A stretch of DNA of 64,000 bases. Origin: Flavobacterium acetivorans (lineage in GTDB: Bacteria; Bacteroidota; Bacteroidia; Flavobacteriales; Flavobacteriaceae). Shown one piece after another: positions 18,179 to 29,020 of the stretch. The notes under the pieces were generated by a model. That model was given only the letters and a program-made list of their open reading frames with translations, did no database searches and was not told the origin of the DNA. Where the stretch lies: positions 682,001 through 746,000 of the forward strand of contig NZ_CP087132.1 of NCBI RefSeq assembly GCF_020911885.1, in the 5' to 3' direction. Position 1 is the first letter of the stretch; every line of letters begins with the position of its first letter. The translations under genes were made by a program, and so were the position numbers.

Positions 18179-18482
18179 ATATAATAATGGATTAAAACTA
18201 CAACTAAACTATAAAAAAAGGAATCATAATGTACTTTATTTATTCAAACCAAAGCATCATTAACAACTAATTCACTAAAAAATAAGCGGATTTTTCTTTA
18301 AAACAAGCACTTGGGTAAAAATAATAATTATAGTAAATCATTAATATACTTAGGTTTAAGCATGTTAATTTTGAAAAAACTGGAATCATAGTGCGCTTGT
18401 TCAGAACATTGGCAGTATATTCGCCAACTTAAAAATAATCTATTACGAAGCCTTTAGAGGCTTTTACAAATTAGCATATATC
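18179..18482. promoter_or_regulatory. Non-coding leader region of the dicarboxylate symporter gene
   Basis: No gene seen. A TTG at 18397-18399 and TATATTCG at 18416-18423 could be -33/-7 elements for the symporter. A short hairpin AAGCCT/AGGCTT (18448-18463) sits in the leader about 20 bases before the ATG. A GGAATCATA(A/G)TG motif occurs twice (near 18221 and 18382), and TTGGC...GCCAA spans 18409-18425. These could be regulator sites. Confidence 0.4.
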
Positions 18483-19658
18483 ATGAAGCATTTATTTTCG
18501 AACTTACTGTTTAAAGTTTTTCTTGCCATCGTTCTAGGTATTGTTTTCGGACTGTATTTACCCGAATCTATAAACAGGGTATTTACAACATTTAATGCTT
18601 TTTTCGGACAGTTTTTAAATTTCGCTATTCCATTAATTATAATGGGATTAATAATGCCGGCTATTTCCGATTTAGGAAAAGGCGCAGGTAAATTATTATT
18701 GCTTACCGCCGCAATTGCCTATGGATCGACTTTATTTTCGGGTTTTATGACTTATTTCGTCACCTCGGGTATATTTCCACAACTTCTAGAATCTCATGTC
18801 AATAATGTAGCTAAAATTGGAAGTTCAGCCCCGGAATTAACTCCTTTTTTTACTATTAGCATTCCTCCTGCCTTAGATGTTATGACTGCTTTAGTTTTTG
18901 CTTTTGTTATTGGATTAGGATTATCCTATCAAGAAAAATCAAGCTTGAAATTAGTAGTAAAAGATTTCGAGACGATTATAATGCAATTAATAGCAAACGT
19001 AATTGTTCCGCTATTGCCCTTATTCATCTTGGGGATATTTGCAAGTATGTCCTTTAGTGGAAAAGTATTTTCCATTCTTTCGGTGTTTATTAATATTATC
19101 GGTGTGATTTTCGCCTTACATATTATCTTATTACTTCTTCAATATACTATTGCAGGTATAGTTACAAAGAAGAATCCTTTTAAATTATTACTCACAATGA
19201 TGCCTGCTTATTTCACTGCATTGGGTACACAATCTTCAGCAGCTACTATTCCCGTTACCCTGGAACAGACTTTAAAAAATGGCGTTTCTGAGAAAATTGC
19301 TGGTTTTGTAATTCCATTATGCGCTACTATTCACTTGTCTGGAAGTACTATGAAAATTACAGCTTGTGCAATTGCATTAATGATTTTACATGGAATGCCG
19401 TTTGACTTTACGCTATTTGCAAGTTTTATATTTATGCTGGGAATTGCAATGGTTGCAGCGCCCGGAGTTCCTGGAGGAGCAATTATGGCAGCAGTGGGAA
19501 TCTTGCAATCTATGTTGGGTTTTAATGATGAAATGATCGGGTTAATGATTGCCTTATATATTGCAATGGATAGTTTTGGTACTGCATGCAATGTTACGGG
19601 AGATGCCGCTATTGCTTTGGTTGTAGATAGAATTACCAAAGAGAAATTGGTTTCTTAA
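18483..19658 (+). CDS. Dicarboxylate/amino acid:cation symporter (DAACS family)
   Basis: 391 residues with the eight-helix GltPh-type fold. The serine-rich re-entrant hairpin LGTQSSAATIPVTL (about 240-253), the cation/substrate-binding APGVPGGAIMAAVG hairpin (HP2), and the final MDSFGTACNVTGDAAIALVVDR with the Asp/Asn residues that bind sodium and substrate are all present. Imports glutamate, aspartate or C4-dicarboxylates with Na+ or H+. The N-terminal LFSNLLFKVFLAIVLGIVFG is the first membrane helix. Stands alone. Confidence 0.93.
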   Translation: MKHLFSNLLFKVFLAIVLGIVFGLYLPESINRVFTTFNAFFGQFLNFAIPLIIMGLIMPAISDLGKGAGKLLLLTAAIAYGSTLFSGFMTYFVTSGIFPQLLESHVNNVAKIGSSAPELTPFFTISIPPALDVMTALVFAFVIGLGLSYQEKSSLKLVVKDFETIIMQLIANVIVPLLPLFILGIFASMSFSGKVFSILSVFINIIGVIFALHIILLLLQYTIAGIVTKKNPFKLLLTMMPAYFTALGTQSSAATIPVTLEQTLKNGVSEKIAGFVIPLCATIHLSGSTMKITACAIALMILHGMPFDFTLFASFIFMLGIAMVAAPGVPGGAIMAAVGILQSMLGFNDEMIGLMIALYIAMDSFGTACNVTGDAAIALVVDRITKEKLVS

Positions 19659-19698
19659 TCCTTATTTTATTATGGTAATTAATTACATCAACAAAACG

Positions 19699-20646
19699 CT
19701 ATTTAAATAAGTAAGAAATCCCAATTGACCCATAAAAATATCCCGTATTAACATCATGCTTTAATTCCTTTCCTCTATAAACAAAGGCGTAGGATAAATT
19801 GAGATTGTTTTTGCGGTATTTTAAACCCGCTTCGCCATTAAACCGAAAAGGAATTAAATCATAGGTCACCGGACTGTCATTATTAAAAAGACTACCTTGA
19901 ATTGTGGCATCATACAACTGATAGTTAATACTCGGAAGAATATAAAAATAGAACTCACTCCTTATTTGGCGAGAATCTTTATCAACAGACGCTCCGTAAA
20001 AATTAGAATTATAGATCGGAACCAATTTTTTGAATCCAATTCTGGTCAAAAAACCAGTTGAAATTCCTGTAAATGCCATTCCCAAATCAGTCTTTGTTTG
20101 AGAGTAAAAATCAATAACGGGAGTATCTTGCTCTGAAAATATTTTTTTGGAAAACAAAAAATGAGACTGAATTACTATTGTATTTCTAATTTGGTTCTTC
20201 CAGCCTTCTACCGACTCATAATTAAAAAAATAATGAAATCCTCTTTGTGTCTCTTCGGCAAATGAATTAGAACCGATAAACCCCAATTGAAAACTCACTT
20301 TTATTACCGATTCATTTTGATAAAAGAAGGTCTTTCCCGCTCCGGCAAAAAGATATCCTGCAAAAGGACGATCGTTTTTTTCAATTGATTCTGATTTGAT
20401 ACTTCTGGGATTATAAATATGCTGACCTATTCTAAATTCCGAAATTATCTTATGGATTTTATTGCTCTTATTTTTAGCTAAATACCTATAAAAAACCTCC
20501 AAACCATTGGTGTAGTACATATCATTCTTAGAAGAAGTATACAAATCATTGTCCGTTACAAGCCCTATTTCGATAGTTTTGTCTTGCCCTTTTACAATGG
20601 CAGAAACCAATACCATAAAGACGAAAAGCGCTTTTTTAAATATCAT
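19699..20646 (-). CDS. LpxR-like outer-membrane lipid A deacylase family protein (DUF2219)
   Basis: 315 residues with a Sec signal peptide (about 1-20). The mature N-terminus holds VTDNDLYTSSKNDMYYTNGLE, which matches the catalytic and calcium-binding N-D...D...YTNG pattern of LpxR (DUF2219). The rest has the alternating pattern of a 12-strand beta-barrel. LpxR removes the 3'-acyloxyacyl chain of lipid A at the cell surface. It is one base downstream of mtgA and probably transcribed with it. Confidence 0.83.
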   Translation of the reverse strand: MIFKKALFVFMVLVSAIVKGQDKTIEIGLVTDNDLYTSSKNDMYYTNGLEVFYRYLAKNKSNKIHKIISEFRIGQHIYNPRSIKSESIEKNDRPFAGYLFAGAGKTFFYQNESVIKVSFQLGFIGSNSFAEETQRGFHYFFNYESVEGWKNQIRNTIVIQSHFLFSKKIFSEQDTPVIDFYSQTKTDLGMAFTGISTGFLTRIGFKKLVPIYNSNFYGASVDKDSRQIRSEFYFYILPSINYQLYDATIQGSLFNNDSPVTYDLIPFRFNGEAGLKYRKNNLNLSYAFVYRGKELKHDVNTGYFYGSIGISYLFK

Positions 20647-21390
20647 CTAATAATTAATTTTCCCCACAGTTCTCATGATCCGAACAATTTTGGCCTTTCT
20701 ATTATTGATGTAAGTTGAAGAGCTAGTTGCTCTATATTTTCTTGGACTGGGCAAAATTGCGGCTATTCCTGCCGCTTGTATCGGTGTAAGATTAGCAGCG
20801 TCTTTGCGGTACCAATGTTCAGCCGCCGCTTGCGCTCCGTATATTCCATCGCCCATTTCGATACTATTCAGATACACTTCCATAATGCGTTCTTTGCCCC
20901 AAATCAATTCGATTAAAACGGTAAAATAAGCCTCTAATCCTTTTCTCAGGTAACTTCGTCCCTGCCATAGGAACACATTTTTGGCTGTTTGTTGCGAAAT
21001 AGTACTCCCACCTTTTATCCTGCGTCCTCTTTCATTATTTTTATAGGCCTTTTGCAGCGCTTTAAAATCAAAACCATTATGAGTCAAAAATGTTCCGTCT
21101 TCGCTGGCGATTACGGCTTTTTGCAAATTAATCGAGATGTTCTCCAAGGGTTCCCAATTGTGATTAAAGTACACTTCTTTACCGGCAGTTTTATTTTCGA
21201 TGGCACGAATAACCATCAAAGGAGTAAAGGGAACCGGTACAAATTTATAGAGGACCACAAAAAACAAAGAAAGTCCAAAGAACCACAACATCATTTTAAA
21301 CAAAAGCCGGCTTAACTTACTCATAAAGCTAGTAGTTTCTTTTTTAACGGGTTTTTTAGTGGGTTTCTTTTGTGTAATTTTTGTTGCCAT
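20647..21390 (-). CDS. mtgA: Monofunctional peptidoglycan glycosyltransferase
   Basis: 247 residues: a basic N-terminal tail, one membrane anchor (about 30-55, [19 protein letters not shown]), then a GT51 domain. The catalytic Glu is in [14 protein letters not shown], with the family motif [17 protein letters not shown] (in part) and the third motif [20 protein letters not shown]. It polymerises lipid II into glycan strands at the inner membrane. The ATG at 21390 overlaps the stop of the upstream oxidoreductase gene (TAATG), so the longer frame to 21465 is rejected. Confidence 0.94.
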   Translation of the reverse strand: MATKITQKKPTKKPVKKETTSFMSKLSRLLFKMMLWFFGLSLFFVVLYKFVPVPFTPLMVIRAIENKTAGKEVYFNHNWEPLENISINLQKAVIASEDGTFLTHNGFDFKALQKAYKNNERGRRIKGGSTISQQTAKNVFLWQGRSYLRKGLEAYFTVLIELIWGKERIMEVYLNSIEMGDGIYGAQAAAEHWYRKDAANLTPIQAAGIAAILPSPRKYRATSSSTYINNRKAKIVRIMRTVGKINY

Positions 21391-22502
21391 TATACTAAAT
21401 CTGCTAATTCTGTTCCTATTAAACTTCCTATTGCTACTCCCATTCCGCCTAATCGTACTCCGCAATACACATTCTCTGATAATTGTGAAACTATAGGACT
21501 CTTGCTACTACCAATTCCCATGATACCACTCCAACGGTGGGCAATTTTAAAATCTTTATTGGGCAAAATTACTTCTTTTAATAATTGTTCCAATCTATTT
21601 TGAATAATTTCTGTTTGAGCAAATTCAGTTGTGGTTTCTCCTTCAAAGTCAAGATTTCGCCCACCACCAAGTAATATTCTATCTCCAATATTTCTAAAAT
21701 AATAATAACCTTTGTCTAAATGAAAAGTACCTTTTATTCCTAAATCCTCAATAGGCTCCGTTATTAAAACCTGGGCTCTGGCTGGCTTCACTCCTTCATC
21801 GGTTAACGCATCAGCAAAACCATTAGTGGCAAATAAAACTTTCTTTGTCCTAAAACTAAAATCATCCAGCGCTATTTCGACCTCATTTCCTTTGTCGAAA
21901 AAAGAAGTAACTGTCTGTTGATTTAAAATTAATATATCTTCAGAAACTGCTTGTTTTAACAAGGCCTGCATCATATTCCCAGTGTCAATCTGGGCTTCAA
22001 AAGGATTAAAAATCAAATCTTCACGAATACCGTTGAAACCAAAACGATTTCCTTTTTTCGCAAACACATCGGCCTTAAAAAGGGGCTTTAAAATTTCATT
22101 TATAAAAGGCAATTTGTTGACACATTCCTCGTAACAACTCGTATCCTCCTTTAAAAACAATTCATATCCGCCGTAAGGTTTAAAATCTATCGCTGCATCC
22201 CCAAGTCGGTTTCGCAACAATTGGAGACCTTTCCAGCGTTTCTGAACCAGATTAAAAACCTCTTCTTCTGAATGCGATTTTAAATCATCTATAATTTCCG
22301 AAATACTTCCAAAACAGGCGAAACCAGCATTTTTAGTGCTTGCTCCCTGTGGCAACATCCCTTTTTCGAGTAGCAGTATCTTACTTTTTGGGAATTTCTC
22401 TCGCAAACGTAAAGCCGCATGCAAACCTACAATGCCACTTCCCACCACGGTGTAATCCACATCAGTGAACCAATTTTTTAATTCCCAATAACTTAGTTGC
22501 AT
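21390..22502 (-). CDS. FAD-dependent oxidoreductase (DAO family)
   Basis: 370 residues. The dinucleotide-binding fold is at the N-terminus ([20 protein letters not shown], then [20 protein letters not shown]). The DAO-type C-terminal part has [17 protein letters not shown] and [17 protein letters not shown]. Similar enzymes oxidise amino acids or amines (glycine oxidase, gamma-glutamylputrescine oxidase). The substrate is unknown. It is translationally coupled to mtgA downstream. Confidence 0.87.
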   Translation of the reverse strand: MQLSYWELKNWFTDVDYTVVGSGIVGLHAALRLREKFPKSKILLLEKGMLPQGASTKNAGFACFGSISEIIDDLKSHSEEEVFNLVQKRWKGLQLLRNRLGDAAIDFKPYGGYELFLKEDTSCYEECVNKLPFINEILKPLFKADVFAKKGNRFGFNGIREDLIFNPFEAQIDTGNMMQALLKQAVSEDILILNQQTVTSFFDKGNEVEIALDDFSFRTKKVLFATNGFADALTDEGVKPARAQVLITEPIEDLGIKGTFHLDKGYYYFRNIGDRILLGGGRNLDFEGETTTEFAQTEIIQNRLEQLLKEVILPNKDFKIAHRWSGIMGIGSSKSPIVSQLSENVYCGVRLGGMGVAIGSLIGTELADLV

Positions 22503-22625
22503 CTGATAAATTTTTATAAAAATAATATTTTTAGTCTAATGTAAAATAAAAAGAGTTAACATAATCCCCTGAGTCTTTTTAGAATAAAATCATTACTTTT
22601 AAATTCTTAAAAAACAAACACTTTT

Positions 22626-24527
22626 ATGAAAAAACTATTTTTTATAACACTGACAATGATGAGTTTAAATGCAATTAGTCAAAATGTAATGACACCGGAG
22701 CTGCTATGGAAACTAGGCCGAGTTACTCCTTTAGGCATTTCTAAAGACGCCAAAAATGTTGTTTACAAAGTAACAACTCCTTCGGTTGAAGAAAACAAAT
22801 CCAATTCAAAATTCTATATTATTCCTATAGACGGAGGTGTACCTACAGAAGTTTCTGAAATAAAAGACTTATTGACAGACAAGAATATTTCTCCAGATGG
22901 CAATTACCTAGTTTATAATGAAGAGGTAAAACTGAACAAAGTGCTAGGTAAGGATTTTTATCCTAAAATGGATAAATCAGAGGCTCAAATCTACGATGGC
23001 TTAGACTACCGTCATTGGGATACTTGGAACGAAGGAAAATACAATCATGTTTTCTACAAAGAAACTACCCCAGATGCGGTAGGAACGGATATTATGGGCA
23101 ATGAAAATTTCGACAGCCCACAAAAACCATTTGGTGGTGACGAAGATTACATTTGGTCTCCTGACAGCAAAAACATTATATATGTAAGTAAGAAAAAAGC
23201 AGGAACCCAATATGCCATTTCTACTGACACCAATATTTACGAATACAATCTGGAAACTGGCAAAACCACTAATAAAACAGAAGAAAATCCAGGTTATGAC
23301 ACCGCTCCACAATTTTCTCCTGCGGGTTATTTGACTTGGTTGCAAATGAAACGCGACGGTTATGAAGCAGACAAAAATGACATTATTGTCAATTTCAAAG
23401 GACTAAAAATGAACCTAACCGCAAGTTGGGATGGTACTGTTGATAGTTTTCTTTGGAGCAAAGACGGAAAAAAAGTCTATTTTCTGGCTCCAATTAACGG
23501 AACAAAACAACTATTTGAAGTTAATTTTCCTGGGCTTACTAAAATCGCTTATAATGTTAATCAAATTACCGATGGTGATTTTGACGTGAATGATATGGTG
23601 GGTTTTTCCGGAAACAGTCTTATTGTTACCAGAACTGACATGAACCATGCTTCAGAAATTTTCTCTTTTGATCTAAAGGAAAAAACTTGGAAACAATTGT
23701 CTAATGTCAACACCGAAGTATATAATTCCTTGGCGTTAAGCAAAACCGAAAGAAGATATGTGACCACAACAGACGGTAAAAAAATGTTAGTTTGGGTAAT
23801 CCTTCCCCCTAATTTTGATAAAACAAAAAAATACCCAACGCTGTTATATTGTCAAGGAGGGCCGCAAAGTGCTTTAACACAATCTTATTCTTTCCGATGG
23901 AACTTTCAATTGATGGCTGCTAATGGCTACATCGTCGTAGCTCCAAATCGTAGAGGAATGCCAGGACATGGTGTAGAATGGAATGAGCAAATCAGTAAAG
24001 ATTGGGGCGGACAAGTAATGGATGATTACCTTTCGGCGATTGATGATGTTACTAAAGAAAAATATGTAGACAAATCTCGTTTAGGTTGCGTTGGTGCCAG
24101 CTATGGTGGCTACTCAGTGTTTTATTTAGCCGGTATACACAACAATAGATTTAAAACATTTATTGCTCACGATGGTGTTTTTAATACGCAAAGTATGTTT
24201 GGAACTACCGAAGAAGTTTTCTTTAACAACTGGGATTTTGGAGGTCCTTATTGGGAAAAAGACAATGCAGCAGCTCAAAAAACATATACTACATTCAACC
24301 CAATTAATTTAGTAGACAAATGGAACACTCCTATCTTAATCATTCAAGGAGGGAAAGATTTCAGAGTTGCAATTGGACAATCACAAGAAGCTTTTCAAGC
24401 GGCACAATTGCGCGGAATAAAAAGCAGATTCCTTTATTTTCCAGAAGAAAATCATTGGGTTTTACAACCACAAAATGCCCAAGTTTGGCAAGGAGAATTT
24501 TACAAATGGCTTAAAGAAACATTATAA
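22626..24527 (+). CDS. Exported S9-family peptidase (prolyl oligopeptidase/DPP-like)
   Basis: 633 residues with a signal peptide (about 1-18). Residues about 20-370 form a beta-propeller of WD-like repeats that screens substrates. The alpha/beta-hydrolase domain follows with the nucleophile Ser492 in GASYGGYS, the acid in IIQGGKDFRVA and His in PEENHWV. It probably releases dipeptides from peptides in the periplasm. The neighbouring C1 peptidase is on the same strand, suggesting a shared role in peptide use. Confidence 0.92.
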   Translation: MKKLFFITLTMMSLNAISQNVMTPELLWKLGRVTPLGISKDAKNVVYKVTTPSVEENKSNSKFYIIPIDGGVPTEVSEIKDLLTDKNISPDGNYLVYNEEVKLNKVLGKDFYPKMDKSEAQIYDGLDYRHWDTWNEGKYNHVFYKETTPDAVGTDIMGNENFDSPQKPFGGDEDYIWSPDSKNIIYVSKKKAGTQYAISTDTNIYEYNLETGKTTNKTEENPGYDTAPQFSPAGYLTWLQMKRDGYEADKNDIIVNFKGLKMNLTASWDGTVDSFLWSKDGKKVYFLAPINGTKQLFEVNFPGLTKIAYNVNQITDGDFDVNDMVGFSGNSLIVTRTDMNHASEIFSFDLKEKTWKQLSNVNTEVYNSLALSKTERRYVTTTDGKKMLVWVILPPNFDKTKKYPTLLYCQGGPQSALTQSYSFRWNFQLMAANGYIVVAPNRRGMPGHGVEWNEQISKDWGGQVMDDYLSAIDDVTKEKYVDKSRLGCVGASYGGYSVFYLAGIHNNRFKTFIAHDGVFNTQSMFGTTEEVFFNNWDFGGPYWEKDNAAAQKTYTTFNPINLVDKWNTPILIIQGGKDFRVAIGQSQEAFQAAQLRGIKSRFLYFPEENHWVLQPQNAQVWQGEFYKWLKETL

Positions 24528-24612
24528 CTATTAATACTTGCAGACTAAATCTAATTAGTAAGTAACATTTTTGTTATTTTGCGACCAACAATAAAAATTA
24601 AAATTCTAGAAT

Positions 24613-25809
24613 ATGTACAAATTCCCAATTAAAAGTCTTTTTATTGCCTCAGCATTTTTGTTAGGTGTAAATACCATTTCGGCACAAGACGGTCTGGTAA
24701 ATTCGCTAAAAGTTAACGCCAGCGAAAAAAGCAAAGAAAGTTTCAAATTTACAGATGTAATCAATCTGGCTAATACTTCGATAAAAAACCAAGGTTCTTC
24801 TGGAACTTGCTGGAGCTATTGCACTAATTCGTACCTAGAATCTGAAATGATTCGATTAGGCAAACAACCGGTTGAACTATCTCAGATTTTTTCAGCTCGT
24901 AATACTTACATAGAAAAAGGTAAAAATTATGTACGCATGCACGGAGCCATAACTCTTGGTGACGGTGGCGCGCTGCATGATGTTATCAATATGTACGCTA
25001 AATACGGAGCATTGCCTCAAGAAATTTATACGGGCTTAAACTATGGAACTTCTAAAAATAAGTTTGCCGAAATGGGCTCTCTTATCGAAGGGGTATTAGC
25101 TGCTGTAGTAAAAAATCCTAATGGAGAGTTAACCCCAAATTGGATAAAAGCCTATACTGCTGTAATCGATTCTTACCTAGGAGAAGTTCCGGAAAATTTC
25201 AATTACAAAGGAAAGAATTACACTCCGCAAACATTCGCTAAAGAAATAGTAGGAATCAACCCAGCTGATTATATCGAAATATCATCATTTACAGATTCTC
25301 CATACTACGCTAAAACGACTATGATGGTACCGGACAACTGGTCTTTAGATCAAATCTACAATGTAAAATTAAACGATATGACTAATATCATTGACAATGC
25401 ATTAAAGAATGGATACACCGTAGCTTGGGCATCTGATGTTAGCGAAAAAAGTTTCAGTTGGAAAAACGGTGTTGCATATGTTCCAAATAAGAACATGGAA
25501 GACATGACCGCTGAAGAAAAAGAAAACATGTTTAACGGCCCTAAAGCAGAATTAGAAATCACTACTGAATTACGTCAAAAAGCATTTGATAACTACCAAA
25601 CTACTGATGATCATGCGATGCACATTGTGGGACTTGCCAAAGATCAAACAGGAAAAGAATACTATGTAGTTAAAAATTCTTGGGGTACGACTAATGATTA
25701 CAAAGGATACCTTTATGTAACTAAAAATTATGTGAAATATAAGACTACTGCTTTTATGGTACACAAAGCTGCAATCCCAGCTGAGATTGCTAAAAAAATG
25801 GGCGTATAA
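24613..25809 (+). CDS. Exported C1 (bleomycin hydrolase/PepC-like) aminopeptidase
   Basis: 398 residues with a signal peptide (about 1-24, ending ISAQ). Papain-type triad: Cys66 in NQGSSGTCWSYC, His in DDHAMHIVGLAKD and Asn in YYVVKNSWGT. The layout and LESEMIRLGK...QIFSARN text match bleomycin hydrolase/PepC-type peptidases. An export signal is usual in the Bacteroidota versions. Ends before a strong terminator. Confidence 0.92.
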   Translation: MYKFPIKSLFIASAFLLGVNTISAQDGLVNSLKVNASEKSKESFKFTDVINLANTSIKNQGSSGTCWSYCTNSYLESEMIRLGKQPVELSQIFSARNTYIEKGKNYVRMHGAITLGDGGALHDVINMYAKYGALPQEIYTGLNYGTSKNKFAEMGSLIEGVLAAVVKNPNGELTPNWIKAYTAVIDSYLGEVPENFNYKGKNYTPQTFAKEIVGINPADYIEISSFTDSPYYAKTTMMVPDNWSLDQIYNVKLNDMTNIIDNALKNGYTVAWASDVSEKSFSWKNGVAYVPNKNMEDMTAEEKENMFNGPKAELEITTELRQKAFDNYQTTDDHAMHIVGLAKDQTGKEYYVVKNSWGTTNDYKGYLYVTKNYVKYKTTAFMVHKAAIPAEIAKKMGV

Positions 25810-25825
25810 TCTCAGAATAAACCAC

Positions 25826-25860
25826 AAAAAATCCCGAAAATTATTTCGGGATTTTTTTTT
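25826..25860 (+). terminator. Terminator of the C1 peptidase gene
   Basis: ATCCCGAAA (25831-25839) and TTTCGGGAT (25844-25852), followed by a T-run. Confidence 0.9.
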
Positions 25861-25866
25861 TAGACA

Positions 25867-25897
25867 TAAAAAAACCTTGCGAAAGCAAGGTTTTTTT
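25867..25897 (-). terminator. Terminator of the accB-accC transcript
   Basis: AACCTTGC, a GAAA tetraloop and GCAAGGTT (25873-25892), with an A-run on the left that reads as a T-run on the minus strand and a T-run on the right. Lies just past the accC stop. Confidence 0.88.
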
Positions 25898-25901
25898 ATT
25901 T

Positions 25902-27248
25902 TTATTGTGGATCTATCATTTTAAAAGTATCCATAAAAGCTGTGGTATAATCTCCCGCTATATAGCGTTCATCATCCATTAACTGTCTGTGGAAAGGAAT
26001 GGTAGTTTTTATTCCTTCAATAACAAATTCGTCTAATGCTCTTCTCATCTTACTAATTGCTTCTTCACGTGATTGGGCAGTAGTAATCAATTTAGCAATC
26101 ATAGAATCATAATTTGGCGGAATTGTATAACCTGAATATACGTGAGTATCCAATCGAACTCCATGTCCACCTGGCATATGAAGCGTCGTGATTTTTCCTG
26201 GTGAAGGACGGAAATCATTATAAGGATCCTCAGCATTAATACGGCATTCGATACTGTGCAATTGAGGCAAGTAGTTTTTTCCAGAAATTGGCACACCAGC
26301 AGCAACTAAAATTTGTTCGCGAATCAAGTCATAATCAATCACTTGTTCCGTAATTGGGTGTTCTACTTGAATACGGGTGTTCATTTCCATGAAATAGAAG
26401 TTACGGTGTTTGTCCACCAAAAATTCTACTGTTCCTGCTCCTTCATATTTAATAAACTCTGCCGCTTTCACCGCAGCTTCTCCCATTTTTTGACGTAATT
26501 CGTCAGTCATAAACGGTGAAGGTGTTTCCTCTGTCAATTTTTGATGACGTCTTTGTACTGAACAGTCTCTTTCAGAAAGGTGACAGGCTTTTCCATAAGC
26601 ATCACCTACGATTTGAATTTCGATATGGCGAGGCTCTTCGATTAGTTTTTCAAGATACATTCCGTCATTCCCAAAAGCAGCGGCCGATTCCTGACGGGCA
26701 CCTTCCCAAGCTTTTAGCAATTCTTCTTCTTTCCAAACAGCACGCATTCCTTTTCCACCACCACCAGCAGTAGCTTTCAACATTACTGGATAACCAAATG
26801 ATTTAGCTAATTCCTGAGTTTGTTCGAAAGATTCTAACAATCCGTCAGAACCTGGTACACATGGAACACCTGCAGCTTTCATGGTCGCTTTTGCAGAAGC
26901 TTTGTCTCCCATTCTATCGATCATTTCAGGAGCTGCACCAATAAATTTGATTCCATGTTCCTGACATATTTTTGAAAACTTAGAGTTTTCAGAAAGGAAT
27001 CCGTATCCTGGATGAATCGCATCAGCATTAGTAATCTCTGCGGCTGCGATTATATTTGACATTTTCAAATAAGACAAGTTACTAGGAGGTGGTCCTATGC
27101 AAACAGCCTCATCAGCAAACTTCACATGTAAACTCTCCGCATCAGCAGTAGAATAAACAGCTACTGTTTTTATGCCCATTTCCTTGCAAGTTCTGATAAC
27201 ACGAAGTGCTATCTCTCCCCTATTTGCAATTAATATTTTTTTAAACAT
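25902..27248 (-). CDS. accC: Acetyl-CoA carboxylase, biotin carboxylase subunit
   Basis: 448 residues. ATP-grasp enzyme that carboxylates the biotin on AccB, the first step of fatty acid synthesis. Seen: the N-terminal [20 protein letters not shown], the glycine-rich ATP loop [12 protein letters not shown], the catalytic [14 protein letters not shown] and the C-terminal domain. It follows accB on the minus strand across a repeat-rich spacer of 95 bp. Confidence 0.98.
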   Translation of the reverse strand: MFKKILIANRGEIALRVIRTCKEMGIKTVAVYSTADAESLHVKFADEAVCIGPPPSNLSYLKMSNIIAAAEITNADAIHPGYGFLSENSKFSKICQEHGIKFIGAAPEMIDRMGDKASAKATMKAAGVPCVPGSDGLLESFEQTQELAKSFGYPVMLKATAGGGGKGMRAVWKEEELLKAWEGARQESAAAFGNDGMYLEKLIEEPRHIEIQIVGDAYGKACHLSERDCSVQRRHQKLTEETPSPFMTDELRQKMGEAAVKAAEFIKYEGAGTVEFLVDKHRNFYFMEMNTRIQVEHPITEQVIDYDLIREQILVAAGVPISGKNYLPQLHSIECRINAEDPYNDFRPSPGKITTLHMPGGHGVRLDTHVYSGYTIPPNYDSMIAKLITTAQSREEAISKMRRALDEFVIEGIKTTIPFHRQLMDDERYIAGDYTTAFMDTFKMIDPQ

Positions 27249-27255
27249 CTATTTT

Positions 27256-27342
27256 GAGTTATGAGTTATGAGTTATGAATTATTTAAAATTAAGAATGAT
27301 GGTATGATCAATTCATAATTTATAATTCATAATTTATAATTA
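27256..27342. repeat. Complementary tandem repeats in the accB-accC spacer
   Basis: Tandem GAGTTATGA units at 27256-27280 face tandem TTCATAATTTATAA units at 27312-27340. The arms are largely complementary and could form a long A-U-rich hairpin in the accB-accC mRNA. Confidence 0.6.
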
Positions 27343-27343
27343 A

Positions 27344-27823
27344 TTAAGATGGGTCTACCAGGAATAAAGGTTGGTCAAATTCTACCGGTGACATATCGTC
27401 TACCAATATTTTTACGATTTTACCTGAAATTTCAGATTCAATTTCGTTAAATAATTTCATTGCTTCAATAACACAAAGAACATCTCCTTTAGAAATTGTA
27501 TTTCCTACTTCAACAAAAACAGCTTTGTCTGGTGATGGTTTTCTATAAAAAGTTCCAATGATAGGTGATTTTATAGTGATATATTTAGAATCCTCAGCAA
27601 CTGGTGCCGCTGCAACTGGTGCTGCTAGTGCCGCAGCTTGAGGAGCTAAAGCTTGCTGAAGTTGACCTTGAGCAGGTAATTGTTGAACATAAGTAGTTTC
27701 AGTTACATTTCCTTCTAAAGTTGTTCTGATAGTGATTTTTACATCATCCATTTCCAATTTAACTTCTGCAACTCCCGAATTTGCTACAAATTTGATTAAG
27801 TTCTGAATTTCTTTTAAATCCAT
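27344..27823 (-). CDS. accB: Acetyl-CoA carboxylase, biotin carboxyl carrier protein
   Basis: 159 residues. An N-terminal helical part (about 1-55) is followed by a Gln/Ala/Pro-rich linker (about 60-100) and a biotinyl domain with the modified Lys in [12 protein letters not shown]. It carries carboxybiotin between AccC and the carboxyltransferase. It lies 23 bp downstream of fabH, so the order fabH-accB-accC is one transcript. Confidence 0.97.
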   Translation of the reverse strand: MDLKEIQNLIKFVANSGVAEVKLEMDDVKITIRTTLEGNVTETTYVQQLPAQGQLQQALAPQAAALAAPVAAAPVAEDSKYITIKSPIIGTFYRKPSPDKAVFVEVGNTISKGDVLCVIEAMKLFNEIESEISGKIVKILVDDMSPVEFDQPLFLVDPS

Positions 27824-27846
27824 AATTATTTGTTTTTAGTTTAAAT

Positions 27847-28845
27847 TTATTTTTTGTCGTATGCCCATTTTAAATAAATAGATCCCCAAGTGAATCCGCC
27901 ACCAAATGCAGCAAAAACAACTGTGTCTCCTTTTTTCAATAAGTGCTCGAAATCATTAAGAACAAGAGGCAAAGTAGCCGAAGTAGTATTTCCATACTTT
28001 TCTATGTTCATCAAAACCTTAGATTCTTCTAAATTCATTCTGCTGGCCGTAGCATCAATAATACGCTTGTTTGCTTGATGTGGCACTAACCAGTCTACGT
28101 CTTCATTAGTCAAGTTATTTCTTTTTAGAATCAACTCACTTGCGTCTGCCATATTGGTAACAGCATATTTAAAAACCGTTTTACCGTCTTGCACGATATT
28201 ATGACGATTCTCTTTAATCGTCTCTAATGAAGCTGGATGAAGCGATCCACCGGCATCAATTTTCAAAAAGTCACGACCTACACCATCACTTCTTAAATAT
28301 TCATCCTGTAATCCTAGACCTTCATAATTAGGTTCGAATAATACTGCTCCTGCACCATCTCCAAAAATGATACAAGTAGATCTATCGGTATAATCTACGA
28401 TAGAAGACATTTTATCAGCCCCAATTAAGAGTACTTTTTTATATCTTCCGGATTGAACATAGGCAGCTGCGGTAGACATTCCGTATAAAAAACTTGAGCA
28501 TGCTGCTTGTAAATCATACGCAAAAGCATTTGTAGCTCCAATTTCAGTAGCCACATATACTCCTGTAGAAGCCACAGGCATATCTGGCGTTGCAGTTGCC
28601 ATTATTATTAAATCAATATCTAAAGGATCAATATTCCCTTTCGCTAATAGATCTTGAGCTGCTTTAATAGCTAAAAAAGAGGTTCCTTTATCTTTATCTT
28701 TAAGGATTCTTCTTTCTTTTATACCTGTTCGAGTGGTAATCCACTCATCGTTTGTATCAACCATTGTTTCAAGAACCTTGTTTGAAAGTACAAAGTCAGG
28801 AACATAAGCTCCTACAGCGGTGATTGCGGCCGTAATTGTATTCAT
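27847..28845 (-). CDS. fabH: 3-oxoacyl-ACP synthase III (FabH)
   Basis: About 332 residues from MNTITAAITAVGAYVPD; an ATG eleven codons upstream (28878) is possible, but family members usually begin here. The triad is visible: Cys in DLQAACSSFLYG, His in VPHQANKRI and Asn in EKYGNTTSATLP. It condenses acyl-CoA with malonyl-ACP to start fatty acid synthesis, consistent with its position ahead of accB and accC. Confidence 0.96.
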   Translation of the reverse strand: MNTITAAITAVGAYVPDFVLSNKVLETMVDTNDEWITTRTGIKERRILKDKDKGTSFLAIKAAQDLLAKGNIDPLDIDLIIMATATPDMPVASTGVYVATEIGATNAFAYDLQAACSSFLYGMSTAAAYVQSGRYKKVLLIGADKMSSIVDYTDRSTCIIFGDGAGAVLFEPNYEGLGLQDEYLRSDGVGRDFLKIDAGGSLHPASLETIKENRHNIVQDGKTVFKYAVTNMADASELILKRNNLTNEDVDWLVPHQANKRIIDATASRMNLEESKVLMNIEKYGNTTSATLPLVLNDFEHLLKKGDTVVFAAFGGGFTWGSIYLKWAYDKK

Positions 28846-28970
28846 TGTATTCGAATATTTTTTATCAAATGTTGCCATTTAATAAAACGTTTAAAAGAGT
28901 TGAAAATTACAAAAAAAATCCTAAACCCTCTGTTATAGAACTCTTTAATTTATTTAAAATAACAGACAAC

Positions 28971-28996
28971 AAAAAAACTCTCACATAGTGAGAGTT
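28971..28996 (-). terminator. Terminator of the DUF177-rpmF transcript
   Basis: AACTCTCAC (28976-28984) and GTGAGAGTT (28988-28996) with an A-run on the left, which is a T-run on the minus strand. It separates rpmF from fabH. Confidence 0.88.
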
Positions 28997-29020
28997 CAAA
29001 TATCATTTGTAAAAAATGCA

